From positions 52,011 through 116,010 of the forward strand of contig JADJPS010000023.1 of the NCBI GenBank assembly GCA_016713105.1: 64,000 nucleotides of DNA, read 5' to 3'. The position numbers were made by a program, and so were the translations under genes. Of the stretch, positions 1-9,673 are shown one piece after another. Each line of letters begins with the position of its first letter. The stretch's first letter is position 1. Below the pieces are notes generated by a model. It ran no database searches. It was not told the DNA's origin and saw only the letters and a program-made list of their open reading frames with translations. The DNA is from Devosia sp. GTDB lineage: Bacteria > Pseudomonadota > Alphaproteobacteria > Rhizobiales > Devosiaceae.

Positions 1-255
1 GGTCCTGGTATCGAGGAGCAGGACGCGAAGTCCCGATCCGACCGCCAGCCAGTTGGGGCTGGTCGTCAGCGCTACGAAGCCGACGCGGTCCGGAAAGACC
101 CACTGGCCCGTCTGCGTGCCAGTAGACAGCGCGTGTCGGAACACCTGCATGCGACGGATATCGACCCAGTACACATCGTCGCTGCGCCAGTCCCATACCG
201 GACCTTCCCCGAGGATGGCGTTGGCCTGCTGGATGCACCTGATCGCGTCGGCCAT
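1..255 (-). CDS. SMP-30/gluconolactonase/LRE-family protein, N-terminal part
   Basis: The reverse strand reads MADAIRCIQQANAILGEGP followed by VWDWRSDDVYWVDIRRMQ and runs off the window edge with no stop. LGEGPVWD followed by YWVDI is the first blade of the SMP-30/regucalcin six-bladed propeller; the Glu of LGEGP is normally a metal ligand. These enzymes hydrolyse sugar lactones, which fits the sugar-acid genes nearby. The ATG at 255 is preceded by GAGGGGG at good spacing; a GTG at 309 is in frame but has no ribosome binding site. It is divergent from the SDR gene. About 85 residues are visible of a family that is usually near 290. Confidence 0.8.
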   Translation of the reverse strand, partial: MADAIRCIQQANAILGEGPVWDWRSDDVYWVDIRRMQVFRHALSTGTQTGQWVFPDRVGFVALTTSPNWLAVGSGLRVLLLDTRT

Positions 256-378
256 GGTCGTAGCGCCCCCTCGTCCGACAGCATCGCGTCCGACAACCCG
301 GTCGCTCACGTTAACTTGTCAGGTGACTGAACCTATGGTACGAGTTTTTGGCTGTCAACGAGGCGTAAGGCAATTACC

Positions 379-1158
379 GTGAACCAAGAATTTTCGGGGC
401 GTGCTGCCGTGGTTACGGGCAGCAGCGGCATCGGGCTGGGAGTGGCCCGCAAGCTGGCCGGTCTCGGTGCCAAAGTATTTGTCTGTGGAAATGACCCCGA
501 CCACAATTCACGGGCGCGCGCAGAGACGGCAGATCAATCCATCGAGATCGAAGATGTCGACGTCGGCGACGAAGGGCAGGTGGTCGGATTTGTTCGGCGC
601 CTTGCCAGTCGAGTGTCCGATGTTCATGTCCTGGTGAATGCTGCTGCGATCCAGCCCTACGGCAACATCGAGACGACGACACCGGACACCTGGGATATGG
701 TCATGAGGGTCAACTTGAAGTCCTGCTACCTCATGTCCCACACGCTCTACCCTTGGATGAAGGGTCGACCGAACGCGTCCATCGTCCACCTCGCGTCCGT
801 TCAGGGGCACTGCAATCAGCGCGATGTCATGGCCTATGCGACCTCCAAGGGCGCCATTCATGCACTGACGCGGGCGATGGCGGTGGACTGCGCGCGCGAC
901 GGAGTTCGCGTGAACTCCGTTTCCCCCGGCTCTATCCATACCGCGATGCTGGAGTTTGCGGCTCGCGCATTGACACCGCCTGGCGGGTCAATCGATGAGA
1001 CTCTGCGGGGCTTCGGCAACTCGCACCCGATCGGACGCATTGGAACGATCGAGGAAGTCGCCGAATTGGTGGCTTTTCTGGCCGGTCCCCGCTCTGGCTT
1101 CTGTACGGGCGGGGACTATCCGGTCGACGGCGGTCTCCGCGCGCAGCTTGGTGTTTGA
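379..1158 (+). CDS. SDR-family oxidoreductase
   Basis: Classical short-chain dehydrogenase of 259 residues. The NAD(P)-binding TGSSGIGLG motif is near residues 14-22, NAA near 88, and the active-site YATSK (Tyr and Lys) near 152-156, followed by the PG motif of the family and a C-terminal PVDGG. The start is GTG with AAGG about nine bases upstream. It probably oxidises a sugar or sugar alcohol to a lactone or ketose, paired with the divergent SMP-30 lactonase and the GntR gene behind it; the substrate cannot be read from the sequence. The frame is intact. Confidence 0.85.
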   Translation: MNQEFSGRAAVVTGSSGIGLGVARKLAGLGAKVFVCGNDPDHNSRARAETADQSIEIEDVDVGDEGQVVGFVRRLASRVSDVHVLVNAAAIQPYGNIETTTPDTWDMVMRVNLKSCYLMSHTLYPWMKGRPNASIVHLASVQGHCNQRDVMAYATSKGAIHALTRAMAVDCARDGVRVNSVSPGSIHTAMLEFAARALTPPGGSIDETLRGFGNSHPIGRIGTIEEVAELVAFLAGPRSGFCTGGDYPVDGGLRAQLGV

Positions 1159-1206
1159 AATCTGGCAAAGGCCCGAAAACGGGCATTTGACCCAAAAGAG
1201 GTCCGC

Positions 1207-1908
1207 ATGGCTGACAAGGTTTTCGAGGTCGTCAATCGCGAGGGTCTGCCGGCCCAGGTTGCCAATTTCGTGCGCAAGCAGATTGTCCAGGGCACCCTCA
1301 ATCCGGGGGACCGCCTGCCGACCGAGAGAGAAATGGCGCTTCAGCACGGGGTAAGCCGCGCGGTTATCCGCGAGGCGGTTGCGAAGCTCCTCCACGAAGG
1401 GTTGGTCACCTCGAGGCAAGGGGTTGGGGCTTTCGTCGCCTCGCCGGCGCAGGCCACGTCACTGGTTCTCGACCAGAAGCGACTGTCCCAGCCGCAGGAC
1501 TTCAGACAGCTCTACGAGCTCCGTCTTGTGCTCGAGGGCGGAGCGGCCGAAATGGCAGCACACAACTGCGAGCCGGAAGATCTCGTGGCCATCGGCAACA
1601 GCATCGAAGCGATGGAGAATGTCGCCGAGGATCACGCGGCCTATGTCGGGCTCGATATCGCCTTCCATCGCGCGGTTGCCGCGGCAACGCGTAATCCTTT
1701 CGTCGCAATGTTCATCTCCTTCGTCGATCTGAAGCTGCAGGAGAGCATCTTCGTGGCCCTTCAGAAGCTCGACTTCAGGTCGACTACCGCGACCTCTATC
1801 CGGGAACATAGGGTGATCTACGAGGCGATAAAGGCCCGGGATCCAGCGGGTGCGGCAGCCGCAATGCGTGCGCATCTGCAGAACTCGTCGCGTCGCCTCG
1901 GCATCTAG
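1207..1908 (+). CDS. FadR/GntR-family transcriptional regulator
   Basis: 233 residues. An N-terminal GntR winged helix (GDRLPTEREMALQHGVSRAV then IREAVAKL, with the wing RQGVGAFV) is followed by an all-helical FCD effector domain that carries the usual conserved His residues (DIAFHRAVAAATRN near 150). FCD regulators bind sugar acids or other organic acids. It lies between the SDR gene and the binding-protein gene and probably represses the adjacent transport and catabolic genes in the absence of inducer. The frame is intact. Confidence 0.85.
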   Translation: MADKVFEVVNREGLPAQVANFVRKQIVQGTLNPGDRLPTEREMALQHGVSRAVIREAVAKLLHEGLVTSRQGVGAFVASPAQATSLVLDQKRLSQPQDFRQLYELRLVLEGGAAEMAAHNCEPEDLVAIGNSIEAMENVAEDHAAYVGLDIAFHRAVAAATRNPFVAMFISFVDLKLQESIFVALQKLDFRSTTATSIREHRVIYEAIKARDPAGAAAAMRAHLQNSSRRLGI

Positions 1909-2048
1909 CCGTCCGCAGAGCCAGCGCCACTGATCCGAGCGGCAGGGCGCAAGAGTACCAACTTCGCCAGCTTGACACTCTCAGGCACTCGTGCGAGCTA
2001 AATGGTCAGACCACCATGACAACAGACCAATAACGGGAGGGGACTATC

Positions 2049-3411
2049 ATGCCGATCAAACTGAAGACCCTGAAGCAGTACCGGCTTGTCCAGCCGCACG
2101 CTCCTTAAGGGCGCGATGGCGGGTGGCGCGGTTCTGTCGATGCCGGCCGTGTTCGGTACCAAGCCGATGGCCGCAACGAGCACGCTCAAAGTGATGTCGT
2201 CGAACGCCTACAAGCTTGCCGATGCCTGGAAGCTGACCGAGGCTCCAACTCGCGATGCGACCTATCTGCGCGCGACCTGGGGCGTCCTGCAGACCTGGAA
2301 GGCCAGGCACCCGGACGTCGAGCTGCAGATCGAGGAATTCGCGCCTACCGATGCAACGCAGGCCGTGATCCTAGCGGCCCAGGGCGGGACCCAGGCCGAT
2401 GTCGTCACAGTCAACGACCTCAATATCCCCAAGCTCGCTCGCGGCGGCTTTCTGCTGCCGATGGACGATTTCGACGGACAGTGGGACGAATACAACCAGA
2501 CGATCCTGCGCGGCATCGCCTCGTTCGAGGGCAAGATCTACGCGGCCCCGTGGATGACCGACTGCCGCCACGAAATGTACTGGAAGTCGGACTTCGAGAA
2601 GGCCGGCATCGCGCAGCCTGCCGGCACCCAGGCCCAGTTCATCGACCAGCTGGTGGCGCTCAAGGATTCGGGTGTCGCGGTGCCATATGCGTTCTTCGCC
2701 AGCAACTCGGTTCACACGCCGACGCAGTCACTGCTCGCGCCTCTGTGGATGCTTGGCGGCGATGTGCTCGACGCCGATGGCCGCGCCAACCTCAATACGC
2801 CCGAACTGATCGAAGTGATGGGCTATTACGGCACGCTGATGAACGACAAGAAGGTGTCGAGCCCGGACCTTATCGCTATTCCCGACAGCGGCACCTTTGC
2901 CGACCAGATCGTCAGCCACAAGGTAGCTGCGTCCAAGAATGGCGCCTGGATCTGGCAGAACGTCGTCGCCGCCGGCAAGGCATCGGAGGTCGGCTACTTC
3001 CGCACGCCACGGCCCTCCGCCGACGCCAAGGACGTCACGTTGTCCGGCTTCTGGGGTTGGGAACTTCCGGCGCGCACGGGTGTCAGCGATGCCCAGCAGG
3101 AACTCGCAGCCGAGTTCGCCATCCACATGTCCAGCGCCGAGAGCCAGGCGCTGATTCTCGAGCAGACCGATGGCCAACTGCCGACGCGCGTCAAGGCGGC
3201 GGACTCGCCGCAGGCCGCGGCAAAGGACGATGCATGGCGCTTCCAGGCGGCCTACGCCGGAGAAGCCGGGCGCGGCATGCCACCCGCCGCTGACGGCACG
3301 CTGCTGTTCGACCAGATGAGAACCGCGTTCCAGCGCTACCTGACCGGCGAGGCGACAGCGGCCGAGGCACTGACCGCGGCCCAGGACGCCTACAACTCCC
3401 AGGTAAGCTGA
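2049..3411 (+). CDS. Sugar ABC transporter substrate-binding protein (frameshift in signal peptide)
   Basis: Family 1 extracellular solute-binding protein of about 450 residues (VMSSNAYKLADAW, then LAAQGGTQADVVTVND and a C-terminal EALTAAQDAYNSQ). A strong GGGAGGGG lies a few bases before the ATG at 2049, but that frame stops after 19 codons; the mature protein is read one frame over from about 2086. Joining the two gives a positive N-terminus ending ...KQYR followed by SSRTLLKGAMAGG, a plausible signal peptide, so I infer a one-base indel near 2080-2090. Periplasmic receptor for the permeases at 5654 and 6544. No ATPase gene is present, so a shared ATPase must serve the system. Confidence 0.75.
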
Positions 3412-3418
3412 GGACGAC

Positions 3419-5654
3419 ATGACCACTACACACATCGGTCCGATCGCGCAGGCCACTATCGCGCGATCGGAAGGGGGCAATGACGTCCTCTCCTTCGGCA
3501 ATAACTTCTGGCTGCTGCGAGCCGATCTCGGTCCCTACATCAACCCACGCGAGCTCACGCATCTGAAGACAGGCCACGTGCTCGCCGACGAGAACTACTG
3601 CTACGAGGTCGATCTCGCCTCCGCGAGCCACCACACGTCCGGCTTCAACGCCGGCGCGCCTTCGGCTCGCGCCGCCCGGCTCATCGAGTGGCGGGTGGCC
3701 GAGGACGCCGGAAACGGCAGTGCGACACTGACCATCGTAGGCCGGCTCGATTTTGGTCGCGCTGGACCGACGGACATCATCATCGAACACAGCTTCACGG
3801 TGTTCGCTGACAAGGACCAATTTGACGAGCAGATCTCGCTCGTCCATCGCTACGGCCACGACACTCACGTGGTCGAGAACTATCGTTTCGCGTTCCGCAA
3901 GCGGCTGTTCGATGCGGGCAGCGCGAGCTGGCTCGGTCACGCCGACGACTATCGGCTCGGCGCCATTCCCTTCCGCCGCCGACGCGGCCAGGCCAAGGAC
4001 TTCCTCAAGGAGGACTACTCGGCGGCCGATCTGGTCCCGGCCAATTGGGATGGCAACAATCTTCCAGACCGTCAGTCTGAAGCCTGGAGCTGGCAGAACG
4101 GCTCCACGGGCTTCTGTTTCTCGAAGTACACACAGGATCACATCGAGTTCGCGCTGGTCGACGGCGAGTTCTATACGCCGCCCTCTGCAGCCGGGCTGAG
4201 CGGTCTCACATGGCGCGCGGCCGTCGGCGACGTCTGCCTGCGCTTCGGCGGCGCGGGGCGCACCAATGGTGCTCCCGGCATGCCGGTGATGATTGACGCC
4301 AAGTCGCGCGCCTTCCGTTTCGGCACCAGCACCATCCTGCCGTTCGAAGGTGGGTGGGAGGAGGGCCATCGCAAGTATGGCGCATTCCTGCGCGAGCGTG
4401 GCCATGTGGTTCCCAGGGGCTTCAATCCCCCTGGTGCATTGGAACGAGCTCTATGCCCTGAGCTGGCGGGGCGGCACCAACGCGCCGCTGCAGGAACTGC
4501 CCGAGCTCTGGGCCGAGGCGGACAATGCGCGCAAGATGGGTGCCGAGGCGTTCTACTTCGATCCGGTGTGGGACATCTTCGAAGGCAGCTCGATCTGGGA
4601 CGAAGCGCGGCTCGGGCCGCTGACGGATTTCGTATCGCGCATGAAGAGCGAGTACGGGCTCAGCACGTCGCTGCATCTGATGATGAATACCAAGTCAGTC
4701 GAGGACGATCCGCGGATCTTCCGGCGCGACAAACAGGGCGAGATCATCCCCTGGAACAGCCGGCACTATACGGGCGGCTATGCGTGCTGCGCCACCAAGG
4801 CATGGCAGGACATCAAGACCGAGCGGCTGCTGACCTTGGCACGCGCCGGAGTCGAGTTCTTCATGTTCGATTTCTGCGAGTACGCCATCGATGGAACCAA
4901 GGCTGGCGTCCACAACCTGTCGGAATGCGAGCCCTGCTGGGATCCGACCCACGGCCACGCGCTTCCGATGCAACTGGAGGAACATTCCGACGGCCTGATC
5001 AACGTGATGCGCCTTGTGAAGCGCGAGTTTCCCAACCTCATCATCGAGGCGCACGACCGTATTGCGGCCGGCGCGCAGGACTACTTGCCGCTCTACTACG
5101 AGCACAATGTCGATGGGCCGACCTTCGATGAGCACTGGGGCTTCGAATTCATGTGGAACCCCTACATGGATCTCCTCTCGGGAAAGGCCCTTTCGCTCTA
5201 CGAATACAACCTCGCCTACGACATCCCGCTCTATCTTCACATCAACCTCAGGTTCGACAACGACAATGCTCTCGCCTTCTGGTGGTACGCGTCGACGTGC
5301 CGGCACCTAGGCATCGGTGGCCTCAAGCCGGGCGACGCCATCTGGGATAGTCATGTCGCCGCCATGAAGACCTACCTGCGGCTAAAGCCGCATTTCACCG
5401 CAGGGCGTTTTGTCGGTCTTGATCTCAACGTGCATGGGCACGTCCTCGATGACGGCAAGTCAGCCGTGATCGTGGCCTTCAACCGGTCGTCGACCGACAA
5501 GGCCTTCTCGTACAGTTTCGCTCTGAGCGAGTTGGGGATCTCAGGTGCCGTCCGGAGTACATCCGACGGCGTCGCGGTCGCCGGCGGCAAGGTCACGCTG
5601 AGCGGAGACATGCGGGGACTGTCGGCGCTCGTGTTCGAATTGAGTCTGGGCTGA
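3419..5654 (+). CDS. Melibiase-like (alpha-galactosidase clan) glycoside hydrolase, frameshifted
   Basis: One gene of about 745 residues in two frames, switching near 4427. The N-terminal half (residues 1-335) is a beta-rich domain ending in KYGAFLRERGHVVPRGFNPP; the C-terminal half begins VHWNELYALSW and continues as a TIM barrel with FYFDPVWDIFEG, a probable catalytic-Asp strand FMFDFCEY, and EAHDRIAAGAQDY. NPP followed by VHWNELY fits the family if one G of a GG pair is an insertion. The layout suggests hydrolysis of an alpha-linked oligosaccharide imported by the flanking ABC system; the exact family and substrate are not certain. No signal peptide, so cytoplasmic. Confidence 0.65.
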
Positions 5655-6547
5655 TGGCGGCAATTGCAGCAGCTTCCGGAGTGCAGCAGGTGGAGCGGGG
5701 CAGGAGACGGTTCGATGCGTTTCCGTATCTCCTGCTCCTGCCAGCTACGATCCTCGTGGGCAGCTTCACGGTCCTTGCGCTCCTCTTCACGGGAGTTGCG
5801 AGCCTGACGGACTGGGATGTCTCGCGGCGCGTGACATCGTTCATCGGGCTCGGCAACTACGCACGTGCCTTCAAGGACGCCGAGTTGCTCGCGTCCTTCG
5901 CGCGCTCGTCGACGTTCGTGCTCAGCGTAACCTTTCTCTCGACCCTGATCGGGTTTCTGCTGGCCGTCGCGCTGAACCGCAACCTGCCGGGCAAGGGGAT
6001 CGTCCGTGCATTGGTGATTGTTCCGTGGGTCATCAGCGAGCTTGCAACGGGCGTGTTCTGGATGATCCTGCTGCAGCCCGACGCTCCATTGGGGCTGATC
6101 TTCGGAGGACCGCTCCGCAGTGCAAGCGGTGCGTTCGTCTCCCTTATTCTCGTCGAGACGTGGCGCAGCGTCGGCTTCGCCATGGTCATGACCCTGGCAG
6201 CGCTGCAGTCAGTCGATGAATCGCTCTATGAGGCCGCCAAGGTGGATGGTGCCGGAGCGTGGCGCATCACCTGGCTCATCACGTTGCCGCTGGTGAGCCC
6301 AACCCTCCTGGTTGTCGCGATCCTGCTGATGATCGGCAACTTCAACCTCGTCACCCTGATCATGGCGCTGACTGCCGGTGGCCCCATATCGGCCACTACG
6401 ACGACGGCCCTGCTGATGTACCAGAAGTCGTTCCAGTACTTCCAGATCGGCTATGGCGCCTCCCTTTCTATCCTGATGTCGATCGTCAATGTCATCGCGA
6501 TGGGGTGTTTCGTTCTTCTGCAAAGAGGAAAGGGGGCAGTCACATGA
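5654..6547 (+). CDS. Sugar ABC transporter permease (MalF/UgpA type)
   Basis: 297 residues with six predicted membrane segments and the cytoplasmic EAA loop (SVDESLYEAAKVDGAGAW followed by RITWLITLPLVSPT), which docks on the ATPase. The ATG overlaps the stop of the glycosidase gene and its own end overlaps the next permease, so all are translationally coupled. It forms the inner-membrane channel with the 6544 product and takes substrate from the 2049 binding protein. Intact. Confidence 0.9.
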   Translation: MAAIAAASGVQQVERGRRRFDAFPYLLLLPATILVGSFTVLALLFTGVASLTDWDVSRRVTSFIGLGNYARAFKDAELLASFARSSTFVLSVTFLSTLIGFLLAVALNRNLPGKGIVRALVIVPWVISELATGVFWMILLQPDAPLGLIFGGPLRSASGAFVSLILVETWRSVGFAMVMTLAALQSVDESLYEAAKVDGAGAWRITWLITLPLVSPTLLVVAILLMIGNFNLVTLIMALTAGGPISATTTTALLMYQKSFQYFQIGYGASLSILMSIVNVIAMGCFVLLQRGKGAVT

Positions 6548-7389
6548 ACGGGAGTCCCGCTGTCAGCCGCGAGCCGTCGCGCTGGGATCTCGCCTCCGTG
6601 CTGACCTGGGTCATCGTGCTGGTGGTCTTTACGTTGCCCATCTGCTGGATCCTGCTCAAGGCCGTGCAACCGGAGTCATTGGTGTTCTCGAGCGTCGTGT
6701 CGATCGCAGAGTTCACCTTCGCCAATTTCAGTCGGGCGATCGTCCAGGGCTCGCTCATCTCTTACACGATCAGCACCAGCATCATCGCGCTCCTCACTTG
6801 TGCCATTGTGCTGCCGCTCGGGCTGATAAGCGGCTACGCGCTGGCCCGCTTCGCCTTCATCGGCCGCGCGACGCTGTTGTTCCTCTTCATGTTCTCGCTC
6901 ACCATACCAGGACTCGTAAATCTTCTCGCGGTCTATCAGGTCTTCAGCATGGCAAAGCTCATCAACAATCCGCTTTCGCTGGTCCTGCTCTACTCCGCCT
7001 CTTCCCTGCCGCTGTCGGTCTGGTTGATGCGCGCTTACGTTCTCTCGCTGCCTTCGGAGGTCGAGGAAGCGGCGCTGATCGACGGCTGCTCGCGGATCGG
7101 AATCATATGGCGCATCGTGCTGCCCCTGGCGCTCCCGGGAGTCGGTGCGGTCGCCGTCCTCACCGTGGTAAGCGTCTTCCACGAGTTCATCATGGCGCAG
7201 ACCCTCGTCAAGGTCACCGGCATCGGCGTGGTCAACCAGGGCCTGTGGCGACTCCAGACGGAATACACGCTGGACTACACCGGCATTGCCGCGGCTTCGA
7301 TCCTGGTCAGCGTGATCCCGGTGTTGCTGTTCGTCGTTCTGCAGCGACAGTTCATCTCCGGAATGACCGCCGGGGCCATGAAAGGCTAG
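6544..7389 (+). CDS. Sugar ABC transporter permease (MalG/UgpE type)
   Basis: 281 residues, six membrane segments, with the EAA loop near residue 175 (SEVEEAALIDGCSRIGIIW then RIVLPLALPG). The ATG at 6544 overlaps the end of the upstream permease, and an open frame extending further upstream is only a shadow. Second channel subunit of the importer. The next coding sequence starts two bases after the stop. Confidence 0.9.
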   Translation: MNGSPAVSREPSRWDLASVLTWVIVLVVFTLPICWILLKAVQPESLVFSSVVSIAEFTFANFSRAIVQGSLISYTISTSIIALLTCAIVLPLGLISGYALARFAFIGRATLLFLFMFSLTIPGLVNLLAVYQVFSMAKLINNPLSLVLLYSASSLPLSVWLMRAYVLSLPSEVEEAALIDGCSRIGIIWRIVLPLALPGVGAVAVLTVVSVFHEFIMAQTLVKVTGIGVVNQGLWRLQTEYTLDYTGIAAASILVSVIPVLLFVVLQRQFISGMTAGAMKG

Positions 7390-7391
7390 GC

Positions 7392-7514
7392 ATGACCGGC
7401 GACGAACTGATCGCGACCATTCGGGAGCGTCTCTTCCCCGACGTCATCGGCGACGTAATGGACGCCGCGGGGCTCACATCGCAGTTCCTGCTGTTGATTG
7501 CCACTGAGAACTGA
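7392..7514 (+). pseudogene. RraA-like family protein, N-terminal fragment cut by IS21
   Basis: The ATG two bases after the permease stop opens MTGDELIATIRERLFPDVIG followed by DVMDAAGLTSQFL, which matches the start of the RraA / HMG-aldolase superfamily. From about 7491 the sequence is the end of an IS21-type element, which adds a few residues and a stop. The intact protein would be near 220 residues. It was probably a lyase or aldolase at the end of this sugar operon and is inactive here. Confidence 0.65.
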
Positions 7515-7603
7515 CCCAGTAGGCTGGGATATTTCCATCGAGATTTGACCCATGTGTGACCCTTGCCCCTCGAGGTTTGAGCGGGGGCTCTGGAGTGATC
7601 GAC

Positions 7604-8432
7604 ATGGCATTGTTGAGCGTTATCCGACGCTGGCATTTTCGAGAGCATCTATCGATCCGGGAGATCTGCCGCAGGACCGGCCTGTCCCGGAACACCATCC
7701 GCAAGTATCTGCGCAGCGACGCGGTCGAGCCGGCGTTCAAGGTCCCGGAGCGACCGAGCAAGCTTGATCGGTTTGCGGACCGATTGTCGGCTTGGCTGAA
7801 GACGGAGGCGAACAAGCCCCGCAAGCAGAAGCGGACCATCCTGCAGCTGCACGCCGACCTGGTGAGCCTGGGCTATGGCGGTTCCTACAACCGGGTGGCG
7901 GCCTTTGCCCGGGAGTGGAAGGCCGATCGGCAGCGGGAGATGAACACGGCGGGGCGCGGGACCTTCGTGCCACTGACGTTCGAACCAGGGGAAGCCTTCC
8001 AGTTCGACTGGTCGGAAGACTGGGCCATCATCGGCAATGAACGCACCAAGCTGCAGGTGGCCCACACCAAGCTGTCGCACAGCCGGGCCTTCATCGTGCG
8101 GGCCTATCTGCTGCAGACCCATGAGATGCTGTTCGATGCCCACAATCACGCCTTCCGGGTGCTGGGTGGTGTTCCCCGACGCGGCATCTACGACAGTGAG
8201 GCGGGAAAGCAATCGATCCGGTGAATCGATTGCCTGCCGAACAAGACCGCCATCGACAAGGTCGGTCGCGGCAAGGAGCGGGACATCAACACCCGCTTCC
8301 TGGCCATGGCCAGCCACTACCTGTTCGAGCTCGAGTTCTGCAATCCGGCATCGGGCTGGGAGAAGGGACAGGTCGAGAAGAACGTCCAGGATGCTCGTCA
8401 CCGGCTCTGGCAACCAACGCCCCGCTTTCCAT
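7604..8432 (+). pseudogene. istA: IS21 transposase IstA, interrupted and truncated
   Basis: MALLSVIRRWHFREHLSIRE opens the protein, with an HTH (SIREICRRTGLSRNTIRKYL) and the start of an integrase core (PGEAFQFDWSEDW). At 8195 a 45-base insertion breaks the conserved GIYDNMKTA segment and stops the frame at 8224. The sequence then resumes as TAIDKVGRGKERDINTRFL and continues to ARHRLWQPTP before it is cut. It cannot make an active transposase. Confidence 0.75.
8195..8239. repeat. 45-bp palindromic insertion inside istA
   Basis: Placed exactly between codons expected to be adjacent in IstA. The core is a perfect 9-bp inverted repeat, GCAATCGAT / ATCGATTGC (8209-8217 and 8225-8233), with a seven-base loop, and imperfect similarity continues outward (CGGGAAAG against the complement of CCTGCCG). 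The three-base ATG expected next to it is missing. It resembles a small mobile palindromic element. Confidence 0.55.
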
Positions 8433-8625
8433 TGTGTTTCGGCGTGAAACTTGCACGCCGTTTGACAATGATCTTGCGTCAGTAGCCGCCGGCGGGGCTG
8501 CCGACGACAATGTCATTCTAGACTAGTAGGGCGCCGGCCGGGGAATCTCATTCCGAGCTTGTCGCCCGGAATGGCCTAGGCAGCGCCTTCGTCCTGCTTT
8601 TTCAACACAATCCGCCAGAAGGAGA
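8433..8625. mobile_element. Short IS1182-like remnant or MITE, no gene
   Basis: About 190 bases without a credible gene. The right end, read in reverse, is GGCGGATTGTGTTGAAAAAG, close to the IS1182-type ends elsewhere in this window. The left boundary begins with ATTGTGTTT, and TTCTAGACTAGT occurs inside as in those elements. It replaces the rest of istA. I read it as a deletion derivative; the boundaries are approximate. Confidence 0.4.
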
Positions 8626-8648
8626 CATTCGATGTGGCACCGACTAGC

Positions 8649-9668
8649 TGTCGAAGCTATGAAGGTTGTTCATTCGAGGAAGGGCTGAGAAGCTGGGGTT
8701 GCGACACCAACCAACCTTCAGCGGAGCTCCTCGAATGAACGTCCACAAGAATGCGCGTCTGACGCCTGCAGGTCGAGTGCTTTTGGTGCAGCGGATCGAT
8801 CAGGGCTGGTCCATGGCTCGGGCTGCGGAGGCTGGCGGCGTGTCAATGCGGACGGGCTATCGCTGGCTGGGGCGGTATCGGACTGGCGACCGGCAGTTGG
8901 CAGACCGCAGCTCGGCTCCGCGGCGCTGCCCGCACCGGCTGGCGGCGGCGCAAATCGAGCGGATCGCGCAACTTCGCCGGCAGCGGCTGACGGGACCGGC
9001 CATTGCAAAGGCTCTTGGCCTGGCCCGTTCAACGGTGGGATTGGTGCTGCGGCGGCTTGGCCTCAACCGCCTGGCCTTGCTCGAGCCGAAGCCGCCGGTG
9101 ATCCGCTATGAGCGGGAGCGGCCGGGCGAGATGATCCATCTCGATATCAAGAAGCTGGGCAAGATCAATGGCATCGGACATCGCTTCCTGCCACGCGGCC
9201 CTGGCATGCACGCCAACAAGGGGCATGGCTGGGACTTCCTGCACGTCGCCGTCGATGACGCCTCCCGCCTCGCCTATACCGAGATCCTGCCATCCGAGGG
9301 CCAGGTGGACACCACTGCCTTCCTCAATCGGGCCCTGGGTTGGTTCGGCAGGCTCGGCGTCACCGTCGAGCGGGCGATGACCGACAATGGCTCGGCCTAC
9401 CGCTCAAGGCTCTTTGCGGCTGCACTCAAACAGGCGGGAGCCCGTCACATCCGCACACGGCCCTACACCCCGCGCACCAACGGCAAGGCCGAGCGCTTCA
9501 TCCAGTCATGCCTGCGCGAATGGGCCTATGCCAGACCCTACCAGTCCTCGACGCAACGATCCTACGCCGCAGCAGAATGGAACAACGACTACAACCTCAT
9601 CCGCCCCCACGCCGGCATCGCTGGCCTCAGCCCATTCCAAAGACTGAACAACCTACTTGGCAATGACA
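8649..9668. mobile_element. IS481-family insertion sequence
   Basis: About 1,020 bp with imperfect terminal inverted repeats: TGTC...GAAGGTTGTTCA on the left and, reversed, TGTC...GTAGGTTGTTCA on the right. CTAG flanks both sides (8644-8647 and 9670-9673) one base from each end and may be part of a target duplication. Contains a single transposase gene. Confidence 0.75.
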
Positions 9669-9673
9669 TCTAG
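8735..9673 (+). CDS. IS481-family transposase
   Basis: 312 residues from the ATG of MNVHKNARLTPAGR. An N-terminal HTH (MARAAEAGGVSMRTGYRWL) and a second helical DNA-binding part precede an rve/DDE catalytic core: HLDIKKLG (first Asp), ERAMTDNGSAYRS (second Asp) and PRTNGKAERFIQS (Glu). The frame is intact. The stop codon TAG is completed by the CTAG that lies just outside the element, so the last bases of the gene come from the target. Confidence 0.85.
   Translation: MNVHKNARLTPAGRVLLVQRIDQGWSMARAAEAGGVSMRTGYRWLGRYRTGDRQLADRSSAPRRCPHRLAAAQIERIAQLRRQRLTGPAIAKALGLARSTVGLVLRRLGLNRLALLEPKPPVIRYERERPGEMIHLDIKKLGKINGIGHRFLPRGPGMHANKGHGWDFLHVAVDDASRLAYTEILPSEGQVDTTAFLNRALGWFGRLGVTVERAMTDNGSAYRSRLFAAALKQAGARHIRTRPYTPRTNGKAERFIQSCLREWAYARPYQSSTQRSYAAAEWNNDYNLIRPHAGIAGLSPFQRLNNLLGNDI

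Larger units (their letters stand above)
7491..8432. mobile_element. IS21-family remnant (left end plus istA, right part lost)
   Basis: Starts with a TGTTGATTGCCACTGAGAA left end and the TGACCC motifs typical of IS21 ends, then an istA gene. Homology stops inside istA at about 8432, and neither istB nor the right end is present. It truncates an rraA-like gene on the left and is itself cut by an IS1182-like remnant on the right. Confidence 0.7.

Noticed and set aside
3191..4405. 404-residue minus-strand open frame
   Set aside because: Antisense to the binding protein and glycosidase genes; no recognisable motif.
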